This document shows positions 22,459 through 32,398 of a stretch of DNA of 64,000 nt, piece by piece. The first letter of the stretch is position 1; each line of letters opens with the position of its first letter. Below the pieces are notes generated by a model. That model made no database searches and was not told where the DNA came from. It was given only the letters and a program-made list of their open reading frames with translations. This DNA comes from Inia geoffrensis (Eukaryota; Chordata; Mammalia; Artiodactyla; Iniidae), in the NCBI GenBank assembly GCA_036417435.1, contig JAZAQT010000377.1, positions 1-64,000 on the forward strand. The letters run 5' to 3'. The position numbers and the translations under genes were made by a program.

Positions 22459-23400
22459 ATGTTTATAATCCACATTCTTTCACAAATGACCCAATTTAAT
22501 TCACCATAGCATTGCTCATATTAACTAAATGGAAAATCCTAGGCTATATACAAATCCAGAAAGGGCCAAAAATCATCAGCCCCCATGGATTATTATAACC
22601 CATTGCTGAGGCATTCAAATTACTTATTAAAGAACCTCTATGCCCATCAACATCATCAATTTATATATTATTGCCCCAATACTAGCCTTAACCCTGTCTC
22701 TCACATGAATTCCTCTTCCCGTACCTTATCCACTAATTAATATAAATGTAGGCATACTATTTATATTAGTCCTATCACAGCTAGCCATTTACTCCATCCT
22801 CTGATCTGGATGAGCTTCACATTCAAAATACTCACTCACTGGAGGCCTCGTGTGTAGAGAGTAGAACATACTATCTCATATGAAGTAACGTAGCAGTTAT
22901 TCCATTCTCAGTCTTACTGATAAATGGATCATTTACACTTTCAACAGTAATTATTACATGAGAACACCTATGACTAATTTTCTCCTGACCACTCCCCAGA
23001 ATTTGATTATCTCCTCAGTAGCAGGAAGCCAATGAAGCCCCACTTGATTTCACAGAAGTAGAATCAAAACCTGTATATGTCTTCAATGTAGAAAATGTAG
23101 CAGGCCCATTCCCCCCGTCCTTCCTAGAGAATATGTCAATTGCCTTATAATAAACATTTCCACAACAATCTATTTTTACGATCATTCGACAATCCCTAGG
23201 TGCCAGAATTATATACAGCCCGAGTCGCCATTAAAACACATCTAACAATCTCCTTTCTATGAATTCGAGCATCCTACCCACAATTTTCATATGATCAACA
23301 TCTACATCTCTTATAAAAATATTTTTTTACTACTAACATTAGCCCGATGTATACGAGAATTTTCACTACCTGTCATACCAGGCAACACACCACAAACTTA
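22459..23400 (+). pseudogene. ND1 pseudogene (NUMT)
   Basis: Recognisable stretches include TTAAAGAACCTCTATGCCC (KEPL), CTGGATGAGCTTCACATTC (WMSFT-type loop region) and GGATCATTTACACTTTCAAC. Frameshifts occur near the start. The palindrome arm ends inside it at 23,216. From 22,684 to 23,216 the two arms differ much more than outside, and around 22,845-22,880 arm 1 is heavily altered while arm 2 still resembles mitochondrial ND1. Confidence 0.9.
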
Positions 23401-23531
23401 AAAATATGTTTGACAAAAGAGTTACTTTGATAGAGTAAATCACAGAGGTTTCAATGCCCTTATTCCTGGATTTGCATTCTTCCTAAGAATTTTACATTCT
23501 CCATGCTACCACTTTACACCACATGCTATAT
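23401..23531. pseudogene. tRNA-Ile and tRNA-Gln pseudogenes (NUMT)
   Basis: tRNA-Ile reads from 23,401 (GACAAAAGAGTTACTTTGAT, GAGTAAATCACAGAGGTTTC). The following 60 bases, ending in CCACTTTACACCACATGC, fit tRNA-Gln on the minus strand, more weakly. Confidence 0.75.
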
Positions 23532-23601
23532 AGTAAGGTTCTCTAAATTAGCTTCAGGCCCATAGCCCCAAAATGTTGTCGTATATCTTTCCTATACTAA
23601 T
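23532..23601 (+). pseudogene. tRNA-Met pseudogene (NUMT)
   Basis: AGTAAGGTTCTCTAAATTAG and GGCCCATAGCCCCAAAATGT correspond to the mitochondrial initiator/elongator tRNA-Met with its CAT anticodon kept. It lies immediately before ND2 as expected. Confidence 0.85.
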
Positions 23602-24604
23602 AAACTCTCATTGTTTTTACTCTCATTCTACTGACTATTATCTCAGGAAATATAATTGTATAACAAGCTCACACTGGTTAATGGTATCCCCATTCTAATA
23701 AAAAACACGAACCCATAAGCTGCAGAAACATCCAACAAATATTTCCTAAAACAATCCACCACATCAATACTACTTATAATGGCTATTATCATTAATCTCA
23801 TATACTCTGGTCAAAGAACATAAAGAATAACAAAAATCTTTAATCCAGCAGCATCCACCCTCATGACAATCGCCCTTGTTACAAAAGTAGGACTTTCCCC
23901 ATTTCACTTCTGAGTGTCTGAAGTCACACAAGGCATTCCATGAACAGCAGGCCTGATGCTATTTACATAACAAAAGTGCACCCCTATCAGTTTTATCCCA
24001 CATGTCACCATCCATCAACCTATATATATTATTAACCATAGTGATATTATAAATCATAGCTGGAGGCTGAGGCAGACTTAGCCATACTCATCTGGAAAAA
24101 ATTACACCCTCCTCATCAATTGCCCATATAGGATGAATAACAGCTATTATAAAGTATATTCCAATTATAACAATCTTAAACATACTAATTTAAAGCATAA
24201 CAGCACCCTCTTCTTCTTATTTATGCCCAGATCATGTACTACAAGAGTATCGTTATCACACACATGAGGTAAAACACCTCCCATCACAATCCTTTTCCTC
24301 AACATTATAGTATCATTAGGACATCACCTATCACTATCAGGGTTTTTACCCAAATGAGTAATTATCCAAGAGGTAACAAAAATGATAACATCCTTCTACC
24401 AACACTAATAGATATCATAGCAGCCCTCAACATATATTTCTACTTGCAGCTAACATACTCCACATCACTAACTATGTTCCCTTCATTAAACAACACAAAA
24501 ATAAAACAATTTGAGCATACAAAGAAATAACCTTCCTATCATTACCAATCATAATATCCACACGGTTACTACACATAACACCCATTCTATCCGTGCCGGA
24601 CTAG
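23602..24604 (+). pseudogene. ND2 pseudogene (NUMT)
   Basis: Clear pieces include CACACTGGTTAATGGTAT (SHWLM), AAAGTAGGACTTTCCCCATT then TCACTTCTGAGTGTCTGAAG (LSPFHFWVPE). It is about 40 bp shorter than a normal ND2 and has frameshifts and stops even in the mitochondrial code. Confidence 0.88.
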
Positions 24605-24673
24605 GAATTTAGGTTAGTTCAGACCAAGAGCTTTCATAACCCTAAACAAGTAAAAGTTACTTAATTCCTAAAT
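24605..24673 (+). pseudogene. tRNA-Trp pseudogene (NUMT)
   Basis: AATTTAGGTTAGTTCAGACC, AAGAGCTTTCATAACCC and TTACTTAATTCCTAAAT fit mitochondrial tRNA-Trp between ND2 and tRNA-Ala. Confidence 0.85.
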
Positions 24674-24988
24674 ATAAGGATTGCAAGACTTCATCCTACA
24701 TCAATTGAATGCAAAGCAAACATTGTAATTCAGCCAAATCTTTACGAGATTGATGAGTCTTAACCCCAGGAAACTTTAGTTAACAGGCCAGTCTTCTGGT
24801 CAACTGGCTTCAGTCTGCTTCTGCTTCATTTGAGAAAGAGAAAAAAGACAGGAAAATCACCGGCAGGAGTTTAAGCTGCTTCTCTGATGTTATAATTCAA
24901 TTTGTTGATTCACCACAGGGTTTGTGAGAAAGAGGGCTCAACCTCTGTCTTTACATTTACCGTCGAATGCTAGCTCAGTCTTTTTACC
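24674..24988 (-). pseudogene. tRNA-Ala/Asn/Cys/Tyr cluster (NUMT)
   Basis: Minus-strand cluster in the usual order. tRNA-Ala (GGATTGCAAGACTTCATCCT) and tRNA-Asn (TCAACTGGCTTCAGTCTGCT) are plain. The light-strand origin hairpin, tRNA-Cys and tRNA-Tyr are decayed and placed mainly by position. Confidence 0.75.
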
Positions 24989-26858
24989 TCTGTTCATACA
25001 CTGCTGATTATTTTCAACAAATCACAAAGATATCGGCATTTTATATTTACTATTTGGTGTTTGAGCTGGAGTAGCAGGCAGCACCTTAAGTATATTAATG
25101 CAGGCTGAGCTATGCTAACCTGGAGCGCTACTTGGAGATGCCCAAATCTGTAAGGTAGTCATAAGAGTCCCTGCACTTGTAATAATTTTCTTTACAGTTG
25201 TACCCATTATGATTGCAGGGTTTGCAAACTGACTTGTCCCACTGACAACTCGGACACTTGAGGTACCATTTCCCCCAAAAAATCATGTAAAATTTTGACG
25301 ACTTCCCCCATCACTCTTACTCCTACTCATATCACGAATAGTAGAAGCTGGTTCTGGTACCAGTGGAATCCCATATTCAGCCAACTGGCCCACACAGGAG
25401 CCTCGGCCGACCTAACCATTTCCTCCTTTCATTTAGCAGGTGTCTCTTCAATTCTTGGTTCTATTATTTTTATTACTATAGTCTTTAATACAAAACCAGC
25501 AGTCACATCCCAACACCAAACACCATTATTTGTTTAATCTTCCCCAACTTTAGCCATCTTAATATAATTACCAGTGTCAGTCCGAGCAGCCAGAATTGCC
25601 ATACTGTTAAGAGATAGAAATCTCAACACTACGTTCTGTGACCCTTCAGGAGGAGACCGAATCCTATACCAACCCCTGTTTTGATTCTTGGGTCACCCTG
25701 AAGTCTGTATTCATGGCCTACCAGGGTTTGTTATAAACTCACATATCATTACATCCTATTTAGGACAAAAAGTGCCTTTCAGCTATTTGGGAATAGTATG
25801 AGTCATGTCTACTGGCTTTTTAGGATTTCTCTTGTGGGCCCATCATATGTTTGCCATAGGGATAGCTGTCAACTCAGGAGCATACTTTGCATCAGCTACC
25901 ATAATTACTTCTATCCCTACAGGAGTAAATGTATCTAGTTGATTAGCAACTCTCTCTTTAATTTTTCTTTTTTTTTTCCCATTGGCTATGTTGTGTCTTG
26001 GTTGCTGCATATGGGCTTTCTCTGCTTGCGGTGAGCGACAGCTTCTCTTCGTTTCAGTGCGCGGCCCTTTCATTGCAGTGGTTTCTCTTGTCGTAGAGCA
26101 AGGGCTCTGGCGCGTGAGCTCAGTAGTTGTGGCTCGCAGGCTCTAGAGGGCAGGCTCAGTACTTGTGGTGCACGGGCTTTTAGCTCCGCGGCATGTGGAA
26201 TCTTCGGGGACCGGGGATCGAACCCATTTCCCCGGCATTTGCAGGCGGATTCTTAAGCACTGCATCACCAGAGAAGTCCCTGATTAGCAACTCTTCACGG
26301 AGGTAATATTATATGACCTCCCACTCTATTATGAGTTTTAGGCTTTATTTTCCTTTTTACAGTTGGTTGTTTGACAGGAGTCATCTTAGCCAACTTAACC
26401 CCGGACATTGTCCTCTAGGATACATACTATGTTGTAGCACACTTCCATGACCTAATGTCCATGGGAGCAGGCTTCACTATTATTGGAGGCTTCCTATATG
26501 GATCCCCACTATTAGCAGCTTATATACTTAACTCTGCAGTAGCAAAAACTCACTTCACAGGTATATTTGTAGTAGTAAATATGACTTACTGCAGCACTTT
26601 CTTGGCCTCTCAGGGAGGTTACTACATTACTCCGAGTACCCTGAGGCACACACAACATGAAATATTTTGCCTTTAGGCTCATTCATCTCAGTAGCAGCAG
26701 TAATGCTAATAATTTTCATACTGTGAAAAACATTGATGTCCAAACCAGAAGTCTCAGCAGTGGAAACTAAACTGCTACTCCTAACCTAAACTGGTTGCAT
26801 GGATGCCCTCCACCATATCCTACGTTTGAAGATCCTACCTATGTAAATAAAGAATAAG
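24989..26858 (+). pseudogene. COX1 pseudogene interrupted by a SINE (NUMT)
   Basis: Translation in pieces shows hallmark COX1 residues: LFSTNHKDIG region at 25,010, [20 protein letters not shown] near 25,390-25,450, [19 protein letters not shown] near 25,615-25,675, and a C-terminus NGCPPPY at 26,800-26,830. The heme-copper region GHPEV is still visible. An inserted SINE (25,954-26,280) splits it. Many frameshifts; cannot encode an enzyme. Confidence 0.95.
25954..26280 (-). mobile_element. CHR-type SINE inside the COX1 pseudogene
   Basis: Minus-strand SINE: head GGGACTTCTCTGGTGATGCA at the right end, box B GGGTTCGATCCCC, long body, and an A-rich tail reading as T-rich at the left. It has a perfect 14 bp target-site duplication TGATTAGCAACTCT at 25,940-25,953 and 26,281-26,294. 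The duplicated bases are COX1 sequence, so the SINE entered after the mitochondrial DNA reached the nucleus. It lies in the spacer only. Confidence 0.96.
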
Positions 26859-26994
26859 GAAGGACTCAAGTCCTTTTCAAGCAGTTTGAAGCCAAAAGCA
26901 TAACAATGATGTCTTTCTCAATAAATGAGATAAAAGTAAAAATTGATGTAAATTTTTCAAAGTTAAATTATAGGCTAAAATAGTGTATATCACG
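26859..26994. pseudogene. tRNA-Ser(UCN) and tRNA-Asp pseudogenes (NUMT)
   Basis: tRNA-Ser(UCN) is on the minus strand (AAGGACTCAAGTCC, AATGATGTCTTTCTC). tRNA-Asp follows on the plus strand (GAGATAAAAGTAAAAATTGA, TTTTTCAAAGTTAAATTATA). Order and strands match vertebrate mitochondrial DNA. Confidence 0.85.
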
Positions 26995-27572
26995 AAGGCA
27001 TGTCAATTTCATCTAGGCTCTCAAGATACAACATTACCGATTATGGAAGCACTTTTACATTTTCATCCCACACATTAATAGTGATTTTTAAAAGAAGTTC
27101 CCTGGCCCTCTATATTATTTCACAAATATTGACAATTAAACTAACTCATATATGTACAATAGATGCACAGGTAGAGAAAATTTGAACAATTTACCAGCCA
27201 TTATTTTCATCTTAATTGCCCTATCATCATTGTGAATCCTTTACGTGATACATGAAATCAATAACTCTTCCCAAACCATGCAAACTATGGGTCAGTAATG
27301 ATACTGATGCTACAAATACACAGATTATGAAGATTTAAATGTTGACTCCACTGTAATCCCCACATCAGAGCTAAAACCAGGAGAATAATGACTAATAGAA
27401 GTCAACAACTTAGCAGTATAGAGATAGTCATTTAATATTAGTTTCATATGAAATTGTCGTACACTCCTGAGCTGTTCCTTCTTAGGCCTAAAAAGAGCTG
27501 CTATCCCAGGACGGCTAAATTAAAGAATCTTAATACTGACAGGACCAGGCCTATGTTGTGGACAATGATCAG
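26995..27572 (+). pseudogene. COX2 pseudogene, 5' part (NUMT)
   Basis: ALYIISQILTIKLTH and TIDAQ are readable near 27,110-27,170, and the sequence runs to GGCCTATGTTGTGGACAATG, the GLYYGQC region that holds a CuA cysteine in the real enzyme. Mitochondrial similarity then stops, so the last part of COX2 is absent. Confidence 0.9.
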
Positions 27573-28239
27573 TAGAGGTGGTTTTCCTGAGTTCAAAGAC
27601 AGGACAGAGAGATATGGCTGAGATATGGGGTGAATCTGGAGCCCATGGGGATGCACTGTCCAAGCTCCAGGATAGAAATGGGGCCTCTGGGGTCCCAGGC
27701 CACCCACTACACCCTCCTGAGCAAGATCTTGGCAACATTCCTTGGCAGTGATGAGGCAGCCCTAGCACTTGTCATACCCCAACGCTGTGTCCTATGTGGG
27801 TCCCATGCTCTTGGGACCACATCCACACTCTGCAGGTCCATTTGTGCCTCAGGAGTAGAGATCACACAGCAAGCAATTCCCTCCCCAACCCCAGGAGGAG
27901 GGAAGGAGAGCAGGGACACCAGGGGAATCTCACTCAGACAACAAGATCCCAGGGGTGCCAGTGGGGCCAGTGATGATGCAAATGAGGCCCAGGCTAAGAG
28001 ATTGAACCAGAGGATCCCAAGAGCAGCTGGTCAGGTCCTGGCCCTTCTGCACCCCAGACACCTTTGTCCCTCGTACACCCCCTTCCTCATACACCCTCTA
28101 CTTAAATGCAGATGCTTCAGATGCAAACAAGCAGAGCTTCAGACTGAAAGTCAGCTCTTCCAAAGTGACCCGTCAGCAAACACGGCAGGATTCCACTCCA
28201 GTGGGTGCCCTGGAATTGACAACTCAGGGACTGAAGTGG
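27573..28239. other. Spacer sequence after the NUMT, nothing recognised
   Basis: GC-richer than the NUMT and of unknown origin. A 228-codon plus-strand frame (27,630-28,316) crosses it but runs into an L1 relic and shows no domain, so it is not called a gene. Confidence 0.55.
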
Positions 28240-28455
28240 ATATCAGTGCCAGGGGCAGTGAGAGGGAATGGGGAGTGAGACTTTCATGGTTGTGGAATTT
28301 TGGTTTTGCAAGATGAAAAGCACTAAGAATGGTGGTGATAGCTCCACGAGAAAGTGAATAGATATGTTGCCTCAGAAACGTGCACTTAAAATGGTGATGA
28401 TGGTAAAGGGTATGTGACGTGTGTTTTATTTCACTTAAAATAAATTCTTAAAACA
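28240..28455 (+). mobile_element. Old L1 3' end fragment
   Basis: TTTTGCAAGATGAAAAGCAC, GAATGGTGGTGATAGC and ACGTGCACTTAAAATGGTGA followed by an AT-rich end resemble the last 200 bp of old mammalian L1 families. Confidence 0.65.
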
Positions 28456-28869
28456 ATGTCTTGTTAATTGAGATTCCATTTCGACTCCCCTTCATCACAA
28501 ATGTCGGAGGCCCAGACACAGTCCCCTACCGTAGGGGCCATCATGGTACCCTCACGTGGCACTTGGGAGACCATTCTTGGGGGGTTCTAGTCTGTGCTCA
28601 CCTGACCTCTGTCCAGGGGGACCCAGGCAGTGGTGACACCCATAGATTAGACATATGATATGATATGATATTAATATGATACCACCAAGTGTTGTCACTC
28701 ACCAGAACACAGAGCAGCAACCCACTCAAACATGCCTGACCTCATATGAATGTGAGAAGTTTAAGAGAAGAAAAGGTACCACAGGTTAATCAGGGCAACA
28801 TACTTAATTCAGAGGTTGGAAATCTCAAAGGGAAAAAGAAACACAGCAGACAAAAAGCACATATGGGGT

Positions 28870-29182
28870 CTCCCCGTACATGTGATCCTGACCCATGCAG
28901 ATGTGGTGAGACCCACACATTCCCTACACCCTTTACCTGGGGTTGCACATCCACACTCACCACCGTGACCCCACCTCCCCAGACCCTGCACCTAAAGTCA
29001 CACGTTCTCTCTCAACTGGTGACCCATCCTACCCAGACCCCTCCACCTGAGTCACATGTCCACAGTCCCAGGGTGAAACGCCCTCCCCAGACTCCCCCAA
29101 CTGGGGTCACATGTGTACAGTCTCCAGGGTGAGTGACCTCACCTCCCCTGACCCTGCACCTGGGGGACATGTCCCCTTGGTC
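28870..29182. repeat. Degenerate minisatellite, unit about 55-60 bp
   Basis: About five imperfect copies built from a GTCACATGT-like core, a C-rich middle (CCTCCCCAGAC) and CACCTG(G/A) at the unit end. Copies differ by substitutions and small indels, so it is old. Confidence 0.65.
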
Positions 29183-29885
29183 AGGACACTATGGCTCTGC
29201 TGGTGGCTCCCTTAATGTGGAAACAAGTTGTGTTCCTGGGACCTCCTGGGATGGGAAAAAGTGGCAGGTGGGTCTCCTCTCCCCACACTTGTCCCAGAGA
29301 AGTCCTCCTCTTTTCACTTTGGTTCTGTTGATTTTACCTGTTTTTAAAGCTTTCATGCTAGAGGTGAACACATTACTTGGTTCTGGCAGGCTCAGTCCTT
29401 TCTTGTCTCACATACTTGTTGAGATAACTCACAGGACAGCAGGGTTGAAAGCCGAAGGGCAGCTCTGGACGCTTCTGAGTAGGGACGGTAGACTGGAAGG
29501 AGAGCTCAGCAGCAGCCTCAGCTGTTACCCATCGGCCTTTTGCCCAATCTGCGTGCCCTGCAATCAATTCACCAGCTAAACCTGCCTCCCTACTCACCAT
29601 GCACGTGCTGGTGAATTGGAATTATTGCCAGGTAGTCCTCCTGCGGATTCTCCACAAGCCCCAGGGAAGGTGAACCTTGCAGGGATTAAGACTAAGGCCC
29701 TGACCATAGCACTGACCCTTGGGAAGACCAGGTAACCACACTCAGAAGAGAGGCTGTTACTTAGATAAGCCCACCTCAGCTCCAGACCCCAGAAGTCTAA
29801 GCACTGACCTTCAGATGCAGGCATGGAACTTCCCAGTCCTGAGGCCAGACCGGGTCTCTACCCAGGTTCCCATAGTCCTAGCTAC
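29183..29885. other. Spacer sequence, nothing recognised
   Basis: No named repeat or gene is recognised; open frames here are short and without domain. Confidence 0.5.
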
Positions 29886-30015
29886 ACAGAACATGGTCAA
29901 GTCTAAATCTTCTTATTATAGACAACACATGGTCAGCTCTAAACTTAATCAGTAGGCAGGACATGCAGAGGTCTAAATCTACCGTGTAGACAGAACGTGA
30001 TCATGTTTAAACTAG
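29886..30015. repeat. Degenerate tandem repeat, unit about 34 bp
   Basis: Four imperfect copies of a unit with an AGAACATGGTCA-like start, a GTCTAAATCT-like middle and a TAG end (GTCTAAATCT, CTCTAAACTT, GTCTAAATCT, GTTTAAACTA). Confidence 0.7.
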
Positions 30016-30283
30016 CTTAGGGCTGATCTCATAGGAGGTACAGATCACACACATGGGTCTCTCATGAGAGACCACGAACTTCTTAGAGTGCAGCCCTGTC
30101 TGCTGCCAGGATAGACAAGAAGTGGCCTGATTCCAGCCTCCCAGGCTTCCAGAATGAGGCGGCCGCACAGGACAGTCTTGCATGGCCCACGCCGGGAGAT
30201 CCGGTCTGTGCATTCCGCTGGCCGATTCCGGTCGGGCGCTCAGGGCCGCTGAGAACCTTGCACTCAGGTCCTGCTTCCCTGCA

Positions 30284-30315
<32 letters not shown>

Positions 30316-31044
30316 TTGTGTGTGTAGAGGGGGCGGTGGCTGACGGCTCCCATGGCTCCGGTCCCGGGCACCGCGCTGTCTTTGAGGGGAAGCACGGGGA
30401 GAGGTAGGGGCACAGAAGCCTTTGGAGAGGAGAACCCAACGCGGAATTCCTTGCACACTGGCTCGCCCCACCTGGTGACCCGTCTGCCCATCGTGGGCTG
30501 CATGTCACCCCCTAGCTCCCACCCCCGAGGGCAGGGCACATGCTCGTTCAACAGCACAGGGTCTCACATGAAGGAGACCCAGTGCGGACTGTCACGCCCC
30601 CACTCCTGATGCTGAGTTTGGGAGTATGAACCCCCTTGACTGGGCGATGGGACCCTGTGAGGAAAGCGGTGACGGCCCATCCAAGTTGGGGCCTGGCTGA
30701 GAGATGGGAACACAGGAGCCAAGTGCAGAGCCTGGAGACCAGGCCAACAGGAGGGGCACCCCCAGCCTTGGCTGGGCTCTCCAACTGTGACATTGTAGCT
30801 TTAGGGGACCTGAGGCAGGTGACTGAATGTAATGGGGGTCTAAACTGGACCCTGAATGTGGCTTAAAGAAGGTGTGAAGGATGTTACTGAGACAGTGACA
30901 GTCATTGGAAGACAGACTCTGTGTCAGGACCTCCTGTTCCATCCATTTAAATCCCTGAGACCTGTGAAATTTACATGGTTATCCATGATTGTTAGAGCAC
31001 CTGCATGTGGATATATCTGCAAGTGGTTCCAGCAAACACACAGT
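30016..31044. other. GC-richer spacer with a (TG)n run
   Basis: Contains a TG microsatellite at about 30,284-30,326 and otherwise no recognised feature. GC content is above the surroundings, with some CpGs near 30,165-30,250 and 30,345-30,450, but no promoter can be claimed. Confidence 0.55.
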
Positions 31045-31262
31045 TGTGCACACAGGCAGGCACAGCACACACACAAACATATGCAGGTGCATAGCACAAA
31101 TATATTCACACACTAGCATATGAACACTCATGCACACATATGCCCATGCACACACTAAAGTGAGCAAGTGCACACTAACGTGTGCAAGTGCACACACCTA
31201 TTCACATGCACAGCATATGTATGCAAACAGGCACATGCACATGCATGTACATAGCACACACA
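31045..31262. repeat. CA-rich imperfect repeat
   Basis: Long stretch of interrupted CA with GCACACA, CATGCA and GCACATGCACATGC motifs; alternating purine-pyrimidine sequence able in principle to form Z-DNA. Confidence 0.75.
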
Positions 31263-31439
31263 TAGGAAATAAAGTGAATCCATAAAGTGAATCCGTAAAG
31301 CATTAAGTCCTGAACACAAGTGAAGCTGACATGTATTTTTCCCTTTTCTTAGCTTTGATGTTTCTCACAATAAAAAGTTTAAGAAAAAAGTTAATGGCAA
31401 ATGACTTTTGATTCATAGGAGTTTCTGACGTTATTCCAC

Positions 31440-31915
31440 AAATATTATGATAGGACAAATGAACGTAGATATTACATGTGTCCACTAATGGATGAATGGA
31501 GAAGAAAAACATGGTCCATCAATACAAGGGAATGTTATGCAGCCTAAAAAGGAAGGCAATTCTGACCCAGGCTGCAGCAGGGATGAACCTTGAGGGCATT
31601 ATGCTCAGTGATGTAAGCTAGACACCAAAAAACAAACAGTGCTTGATCCACTCATACAAGGCCCCTAGAGCAGTCGGAAACATAGAGACAGAAAGTAGGA
31701 TGTTGAGCCAGGGGCTGAGGGAAGGACAATGGGGACTGAGTGTTTAATGGGGACTATTTCAATTTTGCAAGATGAAAAAGTTCTGGAGAACGAAGGCAGT
31801 CAGGTTTGCACAACAGTGCGAATTAATTCTTGACCCTGATATGTGCACTTTAAAATTGTTAAGAGAGTAAAGTTTATGTTTTGTGTTTTTGACCACAATT
31901 TTTAAAACTTTTTAA
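31440..31915 (+). mobile_element. Old L1 3' end
   Basis: Follows the end of old L1: GGGATGAACCTTGAGGGCAT, AGACAGAAAGTAGGATG, AGATGAAAAAGTTCTGGAGA, ATATGTGCACTTTAAAATTG, and a terminal GACCACAATTTTTAAAAC. Confidence 0.78.
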
Positions 31916-31917
31916 AA

Positions 31918-32390
31918 AACAACAGGGAGTAGTCCATGAATACCACAGGATGCACAACTTCACTAACAACCGAGGGATTAAAACCATAAGAAAACTACTG
32001 TGCACACACCTACCAGAATGGCAGACATGAAGACACAGTATCAAATATCAGCAGGATGTGGAGAAATGAAAAGCCTGTTGCGCAGCGGGGGGTGCAACCA
32101 CTTGTGAAACAATCGGGTCTCAGAGAGCGAAGTCCGTGCACACAGACCCACAGTGTCCCTCCCAGCTGAACACAAAGCCCCCAGCCCTGCACCAGGACAC
32201 ACGGACATGGACTCTGCAGCCACAGGAGCCAAACCTGAAAGAAACTGAAGGCCATCACAAGCAGATGCAGAAATAAACCATGCATGCTCCTATGAAGGAA
32301 TATTCCACAGCAATGGAGTACACTTTGTTTAAAGGTAGTAAAACTATAAAAAATTATTTTTAAAAAAAAAAAAAACTATATTCACAAGAT
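31918..32390 (+). mobile_element. L1 ORF2-end fragment next to the arm 2 boundary
   Basis: CTACCAGAATGGCAGACATG, GCAGGATGTGGAGAAATG and GAATATTCCACAGCAATGGA mark the end of L1 ORF2; an A-run at about 32,359-32,373 follows. The inner boundary of arm 2 lies only about 25 bp beyond. Confidence 0.7.
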
Positions 32391-32398
32391 GAAAGAAT

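Larger units (their letters stand above)
1..23216. repeat. Palindrome arm 1
   Basis: This segment recurs as the reverse complement at 32,399-55,608. Matching positions add to about 55,608-55,618 throughout, with small drifts from indels in homopolymers and microsatellites. The core (about 240 to 22,680) is nearly identical to arm 2; most long open frames between 14,900 and 20,600 have the same translation in both arms. The inner end lies in the ND1 part of a mitochondrial insert, where similarity stops just after GAATTATA. The outer end is cut by the window start, and similarity already drops in the first 240 bases. That it is a true genomic palindrome rather than an assembly fold-back is inferred. 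Confidence 0.95.
21972..27572 (+). pseudogene. Large NUMT: 16S rRNA to COX2, collinear
   Basis: Mitochondrial genes follow in native order and orientation: 16S 3' part, tRNA-Leu(UUR), ND1, tRNA-Ile/Gln/Met, ND2, tRNA-Trp/Ala/Asn/Cys/Tyr, COX1, tRNA-Ser(UCN)/Asp, COX2 5' part. About 5.3 kb is mitochondrial and 327 bp is a later SINE. Many indels and nuclear-style stops show long decay. The first 1.24 kb is also in arm 2. Part of a single insertion event, by its unbroken order. Confidence 0.95.
23217..32398. other. Palindrome spacer, not shared by the arms
   Basis: Single-copy sequence between the two inner arm ends, about 9.2 kb. The left half is the rest of the mitochondrial insert. The right half holds two old L1 3' ends, two degenerate minisatellites, a TG run, a CA-rich stretch and another L1 fragment that abuts arm 2. 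I see no gene in it. Confidence 0.9.

Noticed and set aside
24989..26858. Possible working mitochondrial COX1 gene or mitochondrial contamination
   Set aside because: Frameshifts, stops, a SINE insertion and nuclear flanks on both sides show a nuclear pseudogene.
27630..28316. 228-codon open frame in the spacer
   Set aside because: No recognisable domain, low-complexity composition, and its end lies in an old L1 3' end. Most likely chance in GC-rich DNA.
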